64,000 nucleotides of DNA from Fomitopsis serialis (taxonomy: Eukaryota > Basidiomycota > Agaricomycetes > Polyporales > Fomitopsidaceae), in NCBI RefSeq assembly GCF_022376445.1, contig NW_025955032.1, positions 1 through 64,000 of the forward strand, read 5' to 3'. The translations under genes were made by a program, and so were the position numbers. The notes beneath the pieces are model-generated. The model made no database searches and was not told the DNA's origin. It saw nothing but the letters and a program-made list of their open reading frames with translations. Positions 13,408 through 24,700 of this stretch are shown piece by piece (within the stretch, counting starts at the first letter, position 1; each line of letters starts with the position of its first letter).

Positions 13408-15915
13408 CTAAATATCAAGAGGTGCTCCCAGGATCTCCATGAACATCTCGTACGATATCTCATTCTCGCGTTCGGCCTCAATCCTTTTAATCCTCTCCTC
13501 GTGCATAGTACCTCGCTTGCGCAGCCTCTGGAAGTTCAGATATCTGATCTCGAACCCGTGGGCTTCAATCAAGCCGAATTGAGCAGCGAGGCTCGAGATC
13601 CAGCCTGGCTCCGGCTCATAAGCTGCGAGATGTTGTAGAGTTGGATGGGCAGCTTTAAACGTTATGTCATAAGCGGTGTGGTCCAGCAGGAAGTCGTGTT
13701 TGTGTCGCCCAATCTCCACCAATGTCCCCTGCTCCCACACACTTAGGTGGCCAAACTTCCGCTTCTCCGGATCCCACACCGCGCAGACGTACACGAGGAC
13801 ATAGAAGAAAGACTCGAGGTCGTGGCGATACAAATGAAACGGCGGCGGACCGACGTGCAGGAGGTCCATGGCCATGAACGGAGCTGTGCCGGTGGGGTAC
13901 TTTGGCTTCTTACGCGAACCACCCGACGTGACTTGCCCTGCGTCGGCCGGCGTCGCAGTGCCATCAGCCCTTTTGTTCGACGCGGATGCAGGTAGTTCAT
14001 CGGTGCCAGTATGTCCTCGAGCACGCGTCGATGCAATGTTGACGTCGATGGTCTCCTCCGCTAGATCCCAGTCGCAGAGAACACCATTCAGCCTGCCGTC
14101 GATGCGAATCCACATGATGTTGTTCGTGCTGATGTCACGATGCAGAATGTGCGACGTCGTCCATACCCAATAGTGAGCTACGACCCTGGTCAATCGGATG
14201 CAACAATAAGACACAATGCCGCTGGCACACACCTCGCACGACGTCAGTGTACACCTTCTTGAAATCGTCAACGGACTCGACCGTCTCCAGTCGTTGGTAC
14301 CATTGCATTACCAGCACTCGGCAGACGCGCTCGTCATCATGGTCGAGGCCCATCGCAGCCCGAGGCAGCTTCATCTCCTCGATCGTACGCGTCACGTAGC
14401 ATTTCAGGTCCACGATGTGCGGTAGGTACTGCCGCTTCGTCTCGCTCAGCTTTGTACGCACGGCGATAACGATGGAGTCCTCCGCCGAGCGCAGCGCATC
14501 TGGCCAGGCAATCTTCGCTACGAGCTTGTCGGTCTTGAAGTGCTGGTACGTGTCTGTCTCCAGCGTCGCTTTGATCGGGATGACGCTTGTGCCCCGACCC
14601 AGCGCTCCGTATTGTGTGTATATCCACCTCGTCTTGCCGTCGACGTCGACGTCGAATTCGAACGGCTCGGGCTCAGAGGCATCAGGCCGCCGCGCCGTTA
14701 TGCGCAACTGAGAGCCCTCGTACCGCTCGAACTCCGTCTCCTTCTGCTTGTTTTCCGGAAAGTGCAGATCACGGAAAATCCCCATACCGTGCACGCTCGC
14801 CTGACCCATAGCCGCAATGCATCTCATGAAAAGCCGAGATTCTTCGCGAAGGAACTTAAACTTCCTCGTCACGACGATGCCCATCCGATCGCCGTAGTAC
14901 AAGCGCATGTTGGTGTCCTCGACCAGCCAGCCTATCCCGAACGACCGCACGTTGGACGACATCAAGTGGTTCATGTATTGCACCGCTTGCACCTCGTTGT
15001 GCGTCATATTGACCTCCTGAGGCCGCACGGGATCGACCTCCTTCGCCTGTGTGTCCTCGGCCGCAGGAGCGTCCTGGGCTTCCTCCGAGTCATCCGAGAG
15101 CGTACACCGTGCTCGCTTCGCCTTCGGCAGTTCCGTTCCGTTATCTGCAGATGCTCGTTTGCGTTTGCTTGTCTCCGCGACACGACATGCGTCCCTATCG
15201 ACCAGCAGCAACTCTGTGCGACTCAGTACACGGTCGGTCTTCGTCTTCTTGACCTCCATGAAAGCGGCCTCGAAGTCCCATTGCGGCCACTTCCCACGAG
15301 TCAATTCCACCGTGCCGAAGGTCATACCGACCCGCTCGTCCATGTAGCGGCCTTCGTACTTCCTGTCGCGCTTCCTGAACTGCGCCGGGAACGCGCGACG
15401 TTCGCGCTGCTGGCCGCTCTTCGGGCCGTACATTTGGTTCAGCAGCCCGTTAGCTATGTTCGCCAGCGGCACGTAGCACTTCCTCTCCCTCCGCTCCAGC
15501 AAGTAGGCACGCAAGGACGCCTTGTAGTTGAAGGAAAGCGGAGCGGAGCCTTCGCTAGGTCTTCCCGCGCTCGTAAATCGTCTGGGTGGTACATCCTCGG
15601 GTCCAAAGCCCCAGACAGCCTGGATGAACTTCGCTGGATCGAAGTTCCACACGATTTTGCCGCGGTATTGCTCCTTGACCCAGTCTTCGTGTCTCCGCCA
15701 TTGCCAGTGGATGCCGTTGTCGCTGCTGAGGACGCTGTTACTGTGCACGCTCGGCTGGGTAGGCATCGAGTAAGGCTTGCAGAGAGCTGAGCTTGCGTGT
15801 CAGCGTGCATTCGCCATGGCTTGCGGGTGATCAACGTACCATTTTTTCGGAGTTCGCGCCCAGAAGGAGTGTCCCTCGGGGCTGGGCCCGTGGGCAATGA
15901 GATGAATGAATTCAT
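13408..15915 (-). CDS. FunK1 fungal-type protein kinase, copy A
   Basis: It belongs to the fungus-specific FunK1 kinase family, expanded in mushrooms, with unknown substrates. Three exons are seen: a short exon 1 (to about 15839), a long exon 2 (about 15787 to 14237, starting LCKPYSMPTQPS) and exon 3 (about 14175 to 13408). The kinase core shows HILHRDISTNNIMW (catalytic loop with HRD), VLCDWDLAEE (DWD in place of DFG) and YRHDLESFFYVLVYV, typical of FunK1. No frame breaks are seen. Oddly, the codon that aligns with the copy-B start (15948) is TTG instead of ATG. The first in-frame ATG is at 15915, which removes 11 residues. Upstream DNA beyond 16136 has been replaced by mobile elements. Confidence 0.87.
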
Positions 15916-16128
15916 AGCTGGGTAGGCGTCGGAATCGTTATAAGGCAACTTGGCCCAAGAAATAGAGAGGAATGAACGCGCGGGGACACTGTACTAGTAA
16001 GTAGTCTCCCCTAGGCAGACCCTACAGAAATACCTCTTTGACGGAGGAGAGGATGATCCTGGGACACTGATCAGTGGAATGGTCAAAGGTGAACGGAGGA
16101 GCGTTCGAAGGCCGGGAGTCGACGCAGC

Positions 16129-16136
16129 ATCAATGG
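16129..16136. repeat. Target-site duplication (left) of the TIR element
   Basis: ATCAATGG directly abuts the terminal AGGACCCCGGGC of the element and recurs exactly at 20539-20546. Confidence 0.9.
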
Positions 16137-16160
16137 AGGACCCCGGGCAAGGCGCTTATA

Positions 16161-16315
16161 GGTCCGATCCTGGTGCGGCCATAACCAGCCCAAATAGGGC
16201 GCTCATGTCCGATCCTGGTGCGGCCATAGACCTGCCAGAGCTCGCGCCATGTCCGATCCATATGCGGCCATAAACGCTGTCACGTTCGCATGTCCGATCC
16301 GTATGCGGCCATGAA
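16161..16315 (+). repeat. Left subterminal repeats of the TIR element
   Basis: Four copies of a unit of the form TCCGATCC-NNN(N)-GCGGCCATAA are spaced 40-50 bp apart. Similar units in the same strand direction occur at the right end (20380-20445). Such arrays often bind transposase; that role is inference. Confidence 0.8.
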
Positions 16316-17574
16316 ATGACCTCGTATTCGCCTTTGACGCGAAGCCAGTATCGCGAGATTGGCCATCAGCAAAAGTGCCGGATAATTATCTCACAAGCGG
16401 CGAGTTGTGTTACTTACCTCGTAAGATTTGACATTCGCTCCAGATATAACTAGAGAGAACGGGAAGACTGCAAGAGGTGGTGTTGGATGTAGATAGCTTT
16501 CTGAGATGCCATTGTAAGTCGACAACGTACCAGACTTGTGAAGACATGCGCAGAGAATTGGCACCGCTTGGTGCCGCTTTTAAGATGAGCGCAGACGGCG
16601 AGAGCGGACGCGTAATCTGTCTAGAGACTATGAGTATCGTCGAGTCAGCATGTCAGTGCGATCTCCGGAATAAATTGAATTAGGACCATTCAAGTTTCAG
16701 GCTGCGCGGCATGTACCCATCATGTATGACACAGTTCCTGAGGTATATGCTGACCTATCAATATAGATTTCGATCGGAAACGGGGAAGTTGCAGGCACGT
16801 ACGGGCCTATGCAGCGCGGGTAGGCTCAGAGCGGCGACGAGGCGCATACTACAGGCTGTTCAGGTCATCCTTCGGGCACAAAAGTCGCCTTTGGGGCCTA
16901 TGCAGGCAGTTGCGAACGAGGGCATGAAAACAGCGTAAAGGATGGGGAGGTACACCCTCAAGGCCTCATGGCACGGTGTGACTTAGCAGCACATCGAAGT
17001 CCGCGTCCTGGACCTCAGCCGCAGTGCTCGACTGCACGCGGTCACGTGGGCGCATATAGCCAGTCTTGAGATCTTGAGACGCTGTGTCGTCTCTCAAATT
17101 CTTCTTCCACAACCACCATCCTCTCACTTGCACACTCCGACATTGTCCTCCAAGTACCTCGCTCTCGCCATCCCCTTTACTGATTGTGAACCAACTCTAT
17201 TGTCGCCGCTGTTATCCCCGCCCGCCGGTTCCACCTGCCCGATCTCACGCGCCCACCCGCCCTTGCATGCCTGCCCAACCATCGATCTCTCTTGATTGTT
17301 CTCATCACACTTCTATCCCGCTCGCCTCGTCCTTTAACTCGTTTGCGCTGGGGGTGCTGCTCCTGGTGCATATACACATTGTGCTGTCGTCAATGAAGTC
17401 GACGATGGCCGCGACCCCAGCCCCGGCCCTCAGGAAGAGCATCAGTATATGCATGGGTATCCCGTACTCTACCCGGGCCCGTACCCGCCCGGGTACAAAC
17501 CCGCCGCAGCGGGTACGGGTGTGCGCGGTTGGCGCGGTTGGCATGGACAAGGCAAGGTCGAGCGGGTGAGCAGG

Positions 17575-17905
17575 CTACGGGCAAGCATTCGAGAAAGCGA
17601 GTACTTATGGGTGAGCGGATAAGAACAGGCGGGCGAGGAGCCGCGAGGAAGCGAGCCGAGGCGAGCGGACGAGAGGGTAGGCAAGTAGGCGAGGAGGCGG
17701 GTGAGTAGACGAGGTGGCAGGAGAACCAGCAAGAAGGTGAGCGCGGGCGGGCAACAACAATCCAGCGGCGAGTGGACGAGCGGGCGGGAAAGGGCGAGCG
17801 AGTGCGTAATGAGCCGAGCGCAGGCTGGCGAGAAGCCGAGGGTAGGCAGGTGAGTGGGCGAACCAGCAGACCGGCGGGCTACTAGCTAACAAGAGGGCGA
17901 GCTAA
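17575..17905 (+). repeat. Purine-rich low-complexity tract
   Basis: The plus strand is strongly biased to G and A with irregular GCGAGC/GGCGAG words. It encodes nothing plausible. It sits inside the TIR element just before the septin-like fragment. Confidence 0.6.
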
Positions 17906-17910
17906 AGCCG

Positions 17911-18103
17911 ACAAGACTAGTGAACACGCTCTTGAACTCCACTGAGCTGTCCCCGCCGAGGGACTACAGCCGCCGCGACCACGAGCAGCTCGACAGACTC
18001 ACCGTCATCGACATTCCGGGCCTCGGCTTCAATGACTATGTCAACAAGCGCGACTCGCGAAGTTCAACCTCAGGACTTCACCACTTCCGCCACTGGAATC
18101 TCG
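17911..18103 (+). pseudogene. Septin-like gene fragment captured in the TIR element
   Basis: The frame reads TRLVNTLLNSTELSPPRDYS, then RRDHEQLDRLTVIDIPGLGF, then NDYVNKRDS. It resembles the stretch of fungal septins from the end of the P-loop (KTTLVNTL) through the DxPG (G3) block and DYVNNRDSW. The segment between the two blocks (normally KTVEIEI...KFF) is missing and the P-loop itself is degraded, so this cannot be a working GTPase. A GTGAGT donor-like site follows at about 18103. It probably derives from a host septin gene copied into the element. Confidence 0.6.
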
Positions 18104-19407
18104 GTGAGTACCTACCCTCTTCTGTTCGCATTGTCATCTAGTTAGTGATGCTTATTTAGCTGCTCGATCTGCGTCGTTGCGCGTGACCATTCAAGGGCTT
18201 CTGCCCACAGTATTGTCGGTATTTCTCGACTCGGACCCTCATTCTGCTCATATACTTTGCACCAGAGTTCATTCGCCACGTCTGGCGCTCAGCTCGTATC
18301 ATCCCATTCCTCTCTTCCAGTTTTGATCTCGCGGTCTCGCCTCGTCAGCATCGCGCTGGTAGTACGTTCAGCGAGTGTGTACGTTATTTGACGGTGTGTA
18401 AAGGCTGTATTATATTTTTTGTACCTGCATATGTGGGTATGAATCTCTGTCAGCGATGTGCGATGTATGGTGAAGCCGAACGCGTTGAAAGGTAAAGACA
18501 GTGACTGGAACCGAAATGCGGTGGACATTGTCTGGTCGAGACAGTACGTATTTCTTGTGTTCTCTCGGTGATATCTTACCTTCGCTGACACATCTCTTTC
18601 CGGCCATTAGCACCGCTGCACGATGCGGCGAGGGAACTGAAGATGACAAATACATGGTAAGTCATCGCAACCCAACACGAAAGTAGTGCAAGAAAAAGGG
18701 CAACTAATACAGATAAGCAAGACAGGACAGATTTCACATACAATGTGCGATAATGTGAGATCTGCGTCGTGCACTTTTGGCGATGTGGTACGTAGCATAC
18801 TTCGCGTCGTGGATCTCTCAGTTGAGCAATGTTACTAACCTCTGTGGATGGCATCGTGGGTGATGGCATCTGCTCAGGCCTGGAAGATACTGTATCACTA
18901 TGATGATCGCATGCAACTGCTTGTTATGGGACCCCGAAATTGCAGATTCTTTGAATGTGTCCGTCATGTGGGACTTGGTAGACTGGCCAAGCTTGGATTT
19001 CACAACAATGTGAGTCTCGCCTCCTCTGTACAGAATACTATACATAGCTGAATCTGAATTCATGCACCGCAGTGTAGGATTTACACGCCCAGCGCGTCAT
19101 TGGCGCCCACCTCCGAATTTGACGCAAACACTCGAGAGGTTGCACCATAGCTCGGGCCGTCCCAACCACCTCTCCTTTCTCCGTGAGTCTGCGCACTCAG
19201 TAACTACATTACTTATCACACTCTAGTGACATCACTAATGACTCGCACTCCGGGTCCGACTCGTCTCGTAGGCCCTACTAGCCTCTCTCGCAGATCATGC
19301 GGCGATGGCTTGACACGGACACATGGAGATTGCTAGTAGGGTGCGCTCGACCTGGTTTGGCTCACCCAGATACAAGAGACTAAAGCATCTCGTTCTTCGA
19401 TCACAGC

Positions 19408-19979
19408 TACCACTCGTCCGGAGACGCGTCGAACCCGACCCTTCTGTTTGTACATGGCTTCCTGTCACTGCGGCAATGTCATATGACTGGCGCAACCAAC
19501 GTTCTTCAAGGCGGGGGGCCACTCAATTACTGCGCCTGACATGCTTGGCTACGGCGGCACGGACAAGCCAGCGGAGACAGCGCTCTACAAACACAGCGCG
19601 ATGTGCGCGGACGTGAGAACGTGAGCAAGGCGATCGTGATAGAACCACTGGTGAGTGCTTCAGTAGCTTGGAAAGGTCATCGCTGCATGCCTCATTGAGA
19701 TGCGATATGGTCGTGGTACCGCTTGGGAGACAGAGAGGGCAATATGCGTCCCAGGTTCAGCCAGAGCAATTGGCCCATAGGATGTTGGCTATACAGGCAT
19801 ACTGACCAAGTGTTTGACTCGCAGGGGCGCACTTCTCGTACTCTAACGAGGGCACTTCTTCGCATTCGCATTTGTCCCGGTCGGCTACATACCATTGTTC
19901 GCGAACTTCAAATATGCGACTGCCATGGCCACGGTCAAGTTGAAGCCATCGGATACGAGCCTTACGACTACTGGCAGTG
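19408..19979 (+). pseudogene. Epoxide-hydrolase-like (alpha/beta hydrolase) gene fragment in the TIR element
   Basis: Pieces in different frames follow the order of fungal soluble epoxide hydrolases: SNPTLLFVHGF (oxyanion HGxP-type block), YDWRNQ, then FKAGGHSITAPDMLGYGGTD with KPAE, then AFAFVPVGY with FKYAT, then AIGYEPYDYWQ. The nucleophile Asp block (GHDWG) is absent and frames shift at least twice, so the copy is dead. It reads as an intron-bearing genomic fragment of a host gene. Confidence 0.7.
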
Positions 19980-20379
19980 ACCAGCTACAAAAAATCTCAC
20001 GGTCGACCTCATTCTGAAGATGCGCCAGGTTCTTCGTCGAACTTGAGTACCAACCAAGTCATGAAGGACCATCAGTCCTCCTGACGCCCCATGTTTGCTA
20101 TCATCCCGCAACCGATTGACTTTCCTGCTTGATTGTCTCTCACCATCCATGTCAATTAGCGACTACTTGTGGCCCGGTACCTAGAGTACATTCATACTTA
20201 CGAACGTTGGGCGCTCGAGATATAGTACTCGGCGCTTATATGTTCCTCCTCCTCATGCAACCGTTTTGACAATAACGAGAGACAAATGTGGACATTTTTC
20301 TTGGTAGTCTACTCCGACGCCGTGTGTAGGGTATGCAGCGAATTTTTGGGCATTTTTGCCGATTTTACTGCATTTTTTA

Positions 20380-20520
20380 GAGGTCCGATCCGTCATGCGG
20401 CCATAAAGCACCCCTAAAGGTAGGTCCTATCCTGATGCGGACATAACAAGGGTCGAAAAGGGTCGAAATCGTGCGGGCATAAGGGCCCAAAATCCGGGGT
20501 TTTCGGATCGGACATATAAG
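20380..20520 (+). repeat. Right subterminal repeats of the TIR element
   Basis: Two clear units (TCCGATCC-GTCAT-GCGGCCATAA near 20382 and a diverged copy near 20422) and a partial GTGCGGGCATAA are seen. They have the same strand orientation as the left-end units. Confidence 0.65.
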
Positions 20521-20538
20521 CGCCTTGCCCGGGGTCCT

Positions 20539-20546
20539 ATCAATGG
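20539..20546. repeat. Target-site duplication (right) of the TIR element
   Basis: ATCAATGG abuts the right terminus and is identical to 16129-16136. Confidence 0.9.
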
Positions 20547-20594
20547 TTGGTATTTCGCCTTTGGCCATGTTTACCAGCCGGGCCACGTATTTTC

Positions 20595-20605
20595 AAAGTC
20601 AGATG
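20595..20605. repeat. Target-site duplication of the LINE (3' side)
   Basis: AAAGTCAGATG, followed by the T-run, recurs at 34503-34513, where it is followed by seven T. The duplication is therefore 11 to 18 bp depending on how many T belong to the tail. Confidence 0.85.
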
Positions 20606-20776
20606 TTTTTTTTTTTTTTTTTTTTTTTTGGAGGGCTGTTACGGACGTCGGCAGTCGACAATTGGTCGACCCCGGTGGTCCAGCATGCGGACGGAGTCCG
20701 CGATCTGTGGAGGGGGGTATGGTGCAATCCAGGAAAAATGCGTTTACGCACGACATCATTGTCAGTGTGGGACTCG

Positions 20777-22463
20777 TCAACCCGGGTCGAAATCGAGGCG
20801 TAGTACCGGGGAACTACCCACTAAAAAACCGTTGCACCTGGTCCAATCTTCGGGGAGCGCTTGTTCATCGTACAGGGTTTGATTCCAAGTGGCTAGTACG
20901 AGGTCTACATTCAGCGCCAGTGTTCCGAAACTCTTTCTCGTCGCTGCAGCGTCTGTAGATAGGCGTCTGTTCATTGCGAAGGTGAGACGTCGAGCAGGGC
21001 TGGATGCGTCGTGGTCCCAGCCTGGTTCGCCCTCGTGTCCGATGACACGTTCACATCTGAGCTTCCATATTAAGTACGCTGCCTCAGAGATCAGGATCCT
21101 CCAGAGGCGTGTGGCACCTGGCCGGGGGCGACCTCTTCCGTCGGACCACTGTTTGAGACCTAGGGAGAGAATGTTGGGCGCCGTCAGGGTCGGCCATTGG
21201 AGGCCCTTCTTCTTCCAGAGTGTGGCGGTTGCCTCCCATATTACCGCCTGGCCCGTTGCTGTGCACTCGAAGAGAATGTGTTGCATCGAGTCCAGTGCGC
21301 CGCAGAAGCTGCATTGAGCTCTGTCTTCGTAGCCAGGGATCTTTAGCCAGTACGCACCGCATCGCAACGCGTCGTGGACACACTTCCACAGGAAGACCGC
21401 AAAAGTTCGGCTAAAATCTCTATGGCGGAGACTCGTCCAAATCGTACCGTCTGGCAGGGGGCCTCTGGCCTCGTTATGGTCCCGTATGGCCTGGATGTTT
21501 CTTTGCGCGGCGGGGCGGGCTGGGGCGTCTTTCCACTCCAGAATGCCCTTGTAGGCCAGGGCCTGCGTCACGGAGTGTAGCCTAGCACCCGAGATATTGA
21601 ACCGAGGGTCGCATGTCAAGTCCAGCTGTTCAACTTGGTCAATGCGAGGGAGGTGGGCCTGTAGGTTGCTAGACATGTCTTGGCGAGCGCGTTCGAGGGA
21701 CGCCCAGGCTCCCGGTGAGGCAATTTTTCCTAGAGTCGTCGCGGCGCAGCGTTGACGCATTTTGTTCAGGAGGGCGCGCATGAAGGCGGAGAAGGCCACA
21801 TCAATCCACCCGTAGTCTTCCCAGTGAGGGGCTTTGTCCATCACCATGTCCACGAGTGTGTCTGTGGCGCAGAGGAGGTGTAAGGGAGCGTCCAGTGGGG
21901 TATTGTTTATGGCGTGTAACGCACCGGCCAGTTCGCTCGGTACTTCCGCATGTGAGGAGGGGTCCACGATGGCATTAAACAGAGTGTTGCGACGGTCATC
22001 CGGTCCGAACCAGATGGCGAATGATGCAGGTGTTAGCAGGTGGTCCTCGAGGTTGTCTCTCTGACGGGTTCTGGGGAGCATGCGGAAGAGGTACACGGTG
22101 GTGGACTCATCTGGCACCGCACGTCCTGGTCGTCTGCGGTGGGATGGAGGTTGGGTGAGAGAGCTCGGGTTCACAAAGGCTCGGAAAAGCTCGGTTAGGC
22201 CTCCGCGGGTGGTAATTGATGGGTCGAAGGTGAGAGTGTCTCCATCATCGAAATTCGCCTCAAGGTTCTTAGCACGGCGTCGCGTCGTCAGGGTGAGGCC
22301 ATCGACAATGTCGTCCGCTAGCGGGTTCCATTTGGGAAGGATTTCGCTGAGGAGGCGGAAAGCGGCTTGGCGGCACTTGGCCGGGTGTGCGCAGCCTTCC
22401 CTGCGGCACTGTGAACAGTCCGGGCAGGGACACGAGTCGCTGCCCCAGGGAGGCGGGGATTGG
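20777..22463 (-). CDS. LINE ORF2, C-terminal part
   Basis: This is the downstream part of ORF2, cut from its upstream part by the nested element at 22464-25615. It begins (in sense) PPWGSDSCPCPDCSQCRREGC, Cys-rich, and ends LRLDFDPG at 20777. It contains a zf-RVT-like zinc-binding motif, CSFCGALDSMQHILFEC (about 21268-21320), then WRILISEAAYLIWKLRCERV, typical of the C-terminal region of fungal Tad-clade proteins. Joined to the upstream part through one copy of the 9-bp duplication, it continues in the same frame. Confidence 0.85.
22455..22463. repeat. Target-site duplication (left) of the nested element
   Basis: GGGGATTGG is repeated exactly at 25616-25624. Keeping one copy restores the ORF2 frame. 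Confidence 0.88.
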
Positions 22464-22490
22464 AGCCCATTCAGTGGAAAACCTCGCTGT

Positions 22491-22551
22491 TAACGGTACA
22501 GCCGGAGTGCATTTCGACCGTTGCAAACGGTAGAGCCGCCTCCGGCCGGAG
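22491..22551 (+). repeat. Left outer inverted repeat (61 bp, perfect)
   Basis: It matches the reverse complement of 25527-25587 at every position that I compared. It includes the words CGACCGTTGCAAACGG and GCCTCCGGCCGG. Confidence 0.88.
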
Positions 22552-22960
22552 TAGTCCGGGTCTACCGTTAGCAACAATGCACCGCTTGCAACAGGCCGGC
22601 CGGGCTTTTGGCCGGGGTAATGTACCTGTTGTAAACAGTCCGGCTGGATAGGCAACGGTCCGGCCGGACCCATACAACATCACTGCAAACAGGCCGGGTG
22701 GAGGGCAGGGTTAGCACATGCAACAGAGCGGCCGGCCGGTCCACGTTGCAAACAGAGCGGCCGGACTCAGGCCCCACCACTTCAAATGTTCCGGCCAGGA
22801 TAAAATCCCTTCATTGCAAGCGGACCGGCCGGAGTGAAGTCTATCTGGTCCAGAATGGGTTGGCCAGCCTAAACAAACTGACTCCACGAACAGGCCGGCC
22901 GGGCAGGAGTTGTCCTGCTTCAAACGGTCCGGCCGGTCACAGCCCCCTGGGGGCTATTGA
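22552..22960 (+). repeat. Array of CCGGCCGG-bearing units, left arm
   Basis: Irregular units of about 30-60 bp each carry GGCCGG(C/A) next to GTTGCAA/CTGTTT words, for example near 22590, 22660, 22730, 22820, 22890 and 22930. Related inverted units fill 25035-25520. Confidence 0.7.
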
Positions 22961-23194
22961 AATACTATATGTATTATGCACCTATGGGGTATACCATCAT
23001 TAGTAGATCACAGCATAATTTTCCCATGACTTAGGGATGCCTAGTGAAGCTGCAAAACACAAAACAGCCCCACTGGCTGGCCAAATTAACTGGCCAGAGA
23101 TTTCACTCACCCAGGTTTTTGCTTTACTGGCCATAAAATTAGCCAGGTTGTCCCTACAGGGCCAAATCAATAGGCCGGACATTTCAAAACATTG

Positions 23195-23350
23195 GCCGGG
23201 CATTTTAGTTCATTGGCCGAAGCTTTGAATTCACTGGCCGAAGCTTTTACTTCATTGGCCAAAGCTTTTACTTCATTGGCCGAAGCTTTTCTTCACCGGC
23301 CGAAGCTTTGGATTGACCGGCCGAAGCTTCTACTTCACCGGCCGGCGAAA
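23195..23350 (+). repeat. Tandem ~21-bp repeats with HindIII sites, left arm
   Basis: Seven or so copies of a unit close to TTGGCCGAAGCTTTTACTTCA are present, each with AAGCTT. The mirror-image array is at about 24525-24700 on the right arm. Confidence 0.85.
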
Positions 23351-24524
23351 ACAGCCGGTGCTCGGCAAAAAATGGCCGGCCGGTGCGCAAAACCGGCCGG
23401 GCTGTTGAATTACTATATGTGGAAATGTGGTATTGTCTGGAAGCCCTTCATTCATAGAGTCTAGTATTGATTTCCTAGTGTCCAAAGGTACATAGTTAGG
23501 CCAGGATATGCGAGACAAGATTTACTCACAGGCTTCTTTGCAAAACATGTTATTCAACTGCTGAAGCCAATATTCTTTGCCCACACTGTTTGACTATCTA
23601 GAATGTGTTATTTCAATGCATAGAGTAGATTCCCAAAAGGAATAGTCTTATTCTTCAAAGCTGAATGCAGAACATGAGATAAGGGGTAAGGTATAGTATA
23701 CATGTCAAACAATGTTGACTTCCTGCAGCCAATCTACATTCCAAACACAGTTTCACAATCTAGAATGGTTCATTTACACATAAGGAGTGAGTCGTCCAAA
23801 GGAATAGTCTTATTCACATGAGCTGAATGTGGTACAAAGTTAAGGGGATCATGCACAGGCCGGACCATCTCCTATGAGGATTGGCCGGCCGGACCATTAC
23901 CAACAGTGGGTAGATGTTTCTGTGCCATTCTTGATTGCCAAACCTTGTGGGCAAAGCATATTGGCTTCAGGATGTGAACACAGTATAACATGTATACCCA
24001 TATACCCACCCTCACCTTAACTCTGTGCTGCCTTCAGCTTGTGTGAATAAGACTATTCCTTTGGAGGACTGATTCCTTGTGGGTCAATGAACTATTCTAG
24101 ATGGTAAAACACTGTTTGGAAAGAACATTAGCTGCAGGAAGTCAACATGTATACCATACCTGTATACCCCTTATTTGTTGTCCTGCATTCAGCTTCAAAG
24201 AATAAGACTATTACTTTTGGGGATCTACTCTATGCATTGTGATAACACATTCTAGATTGTCAAACAGTGTGGGCAAAGAATATTGGCTTCAGGAATTGAA
24301 TAACATGTTTTGCAAAGAAGCCTGTGAGTAGTAAATCTTGTCTTGCATATCCTGGCCTAACTACGTGTTCTTGAAAACTAGGAAATTGATACTAGACTCT
24401 GCGAATGAAGGGCTCCCAGACAATACCACATTTCCACATATAGTAACTCAACAGCCCGGCCGGTTTTGCGCACCGGCCGGCCATTTTTTGCCGAGCACCG
24501 GCTGTTTTCGCCGGCCGGTGAAGT

Positions 24525-24700
24525 AGAAGCTTCGGCCGGTCAATCCAAAGCTTCGGCCGGTGAAGAAAAGCTTCAGCCAATGAAGTGAAAGCTTCGGCCA
24601 GTGAGAAAAAGCTTCGGCCAGTGAGAAAAAGCTTCGGCCAATGAAGGAAAAGCTTCGGTCAATGAATAAAAAGCTTCGGCCAAAAGCTTCGGCCAATGAA
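24525..24700 (-). repeat. Tandem ~21-bp repeats, right arm (inverted copy)
   Basis: These are units of the form AAGCTTCGGCCAATGAA, the reverse complement of the left-arm array at 23195-23350, with about eight copies. The arrays face each other across a non-repetitive centre near 23.87-24.0 kb. Confidence 0.85.

Larger units (their letters stand above)
16137..20538. mobile_element. 4.4-kb TIR DNA element with captured host gene fragments, no transposase seen
   Basis: The two ends are inverted repeats: AGGACCCCGGGCAAGGCGCT at 16137 and its complement ending at 20538. They match at 33 of 34 positions through TATA-(G/T)-GTCCGATCC. The element is flanked by a perfect 8-bp duplication. The paralogous FunK1-B locus near 46.63 kb has continuous sequence across this point, so it serves as an empty site. 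The interior holds subterminal repeats at both ends, a CT-rich leader-like stretch (17.09-17.4 kb), a purine-rich tract, a septin-like fragment and a broken epoxide-hydrolase fragment. No transposase frame is visible, so it is probably non-autonomous. An 8-bp duplication fits hAT, P or KDZ superfamilies; I cannot choose among them. Confidence 0.88.

Noticed and set aside
14540..15790. 416-codon plus-strand frame antisense to FunK1 copy A (and 46964-48226 antisense to copy B)
   Set aside because: Both are shadows of the conserved FunK1 exon 2 on the other strand; their similarity to each other only mirrors that of the kinase genes.
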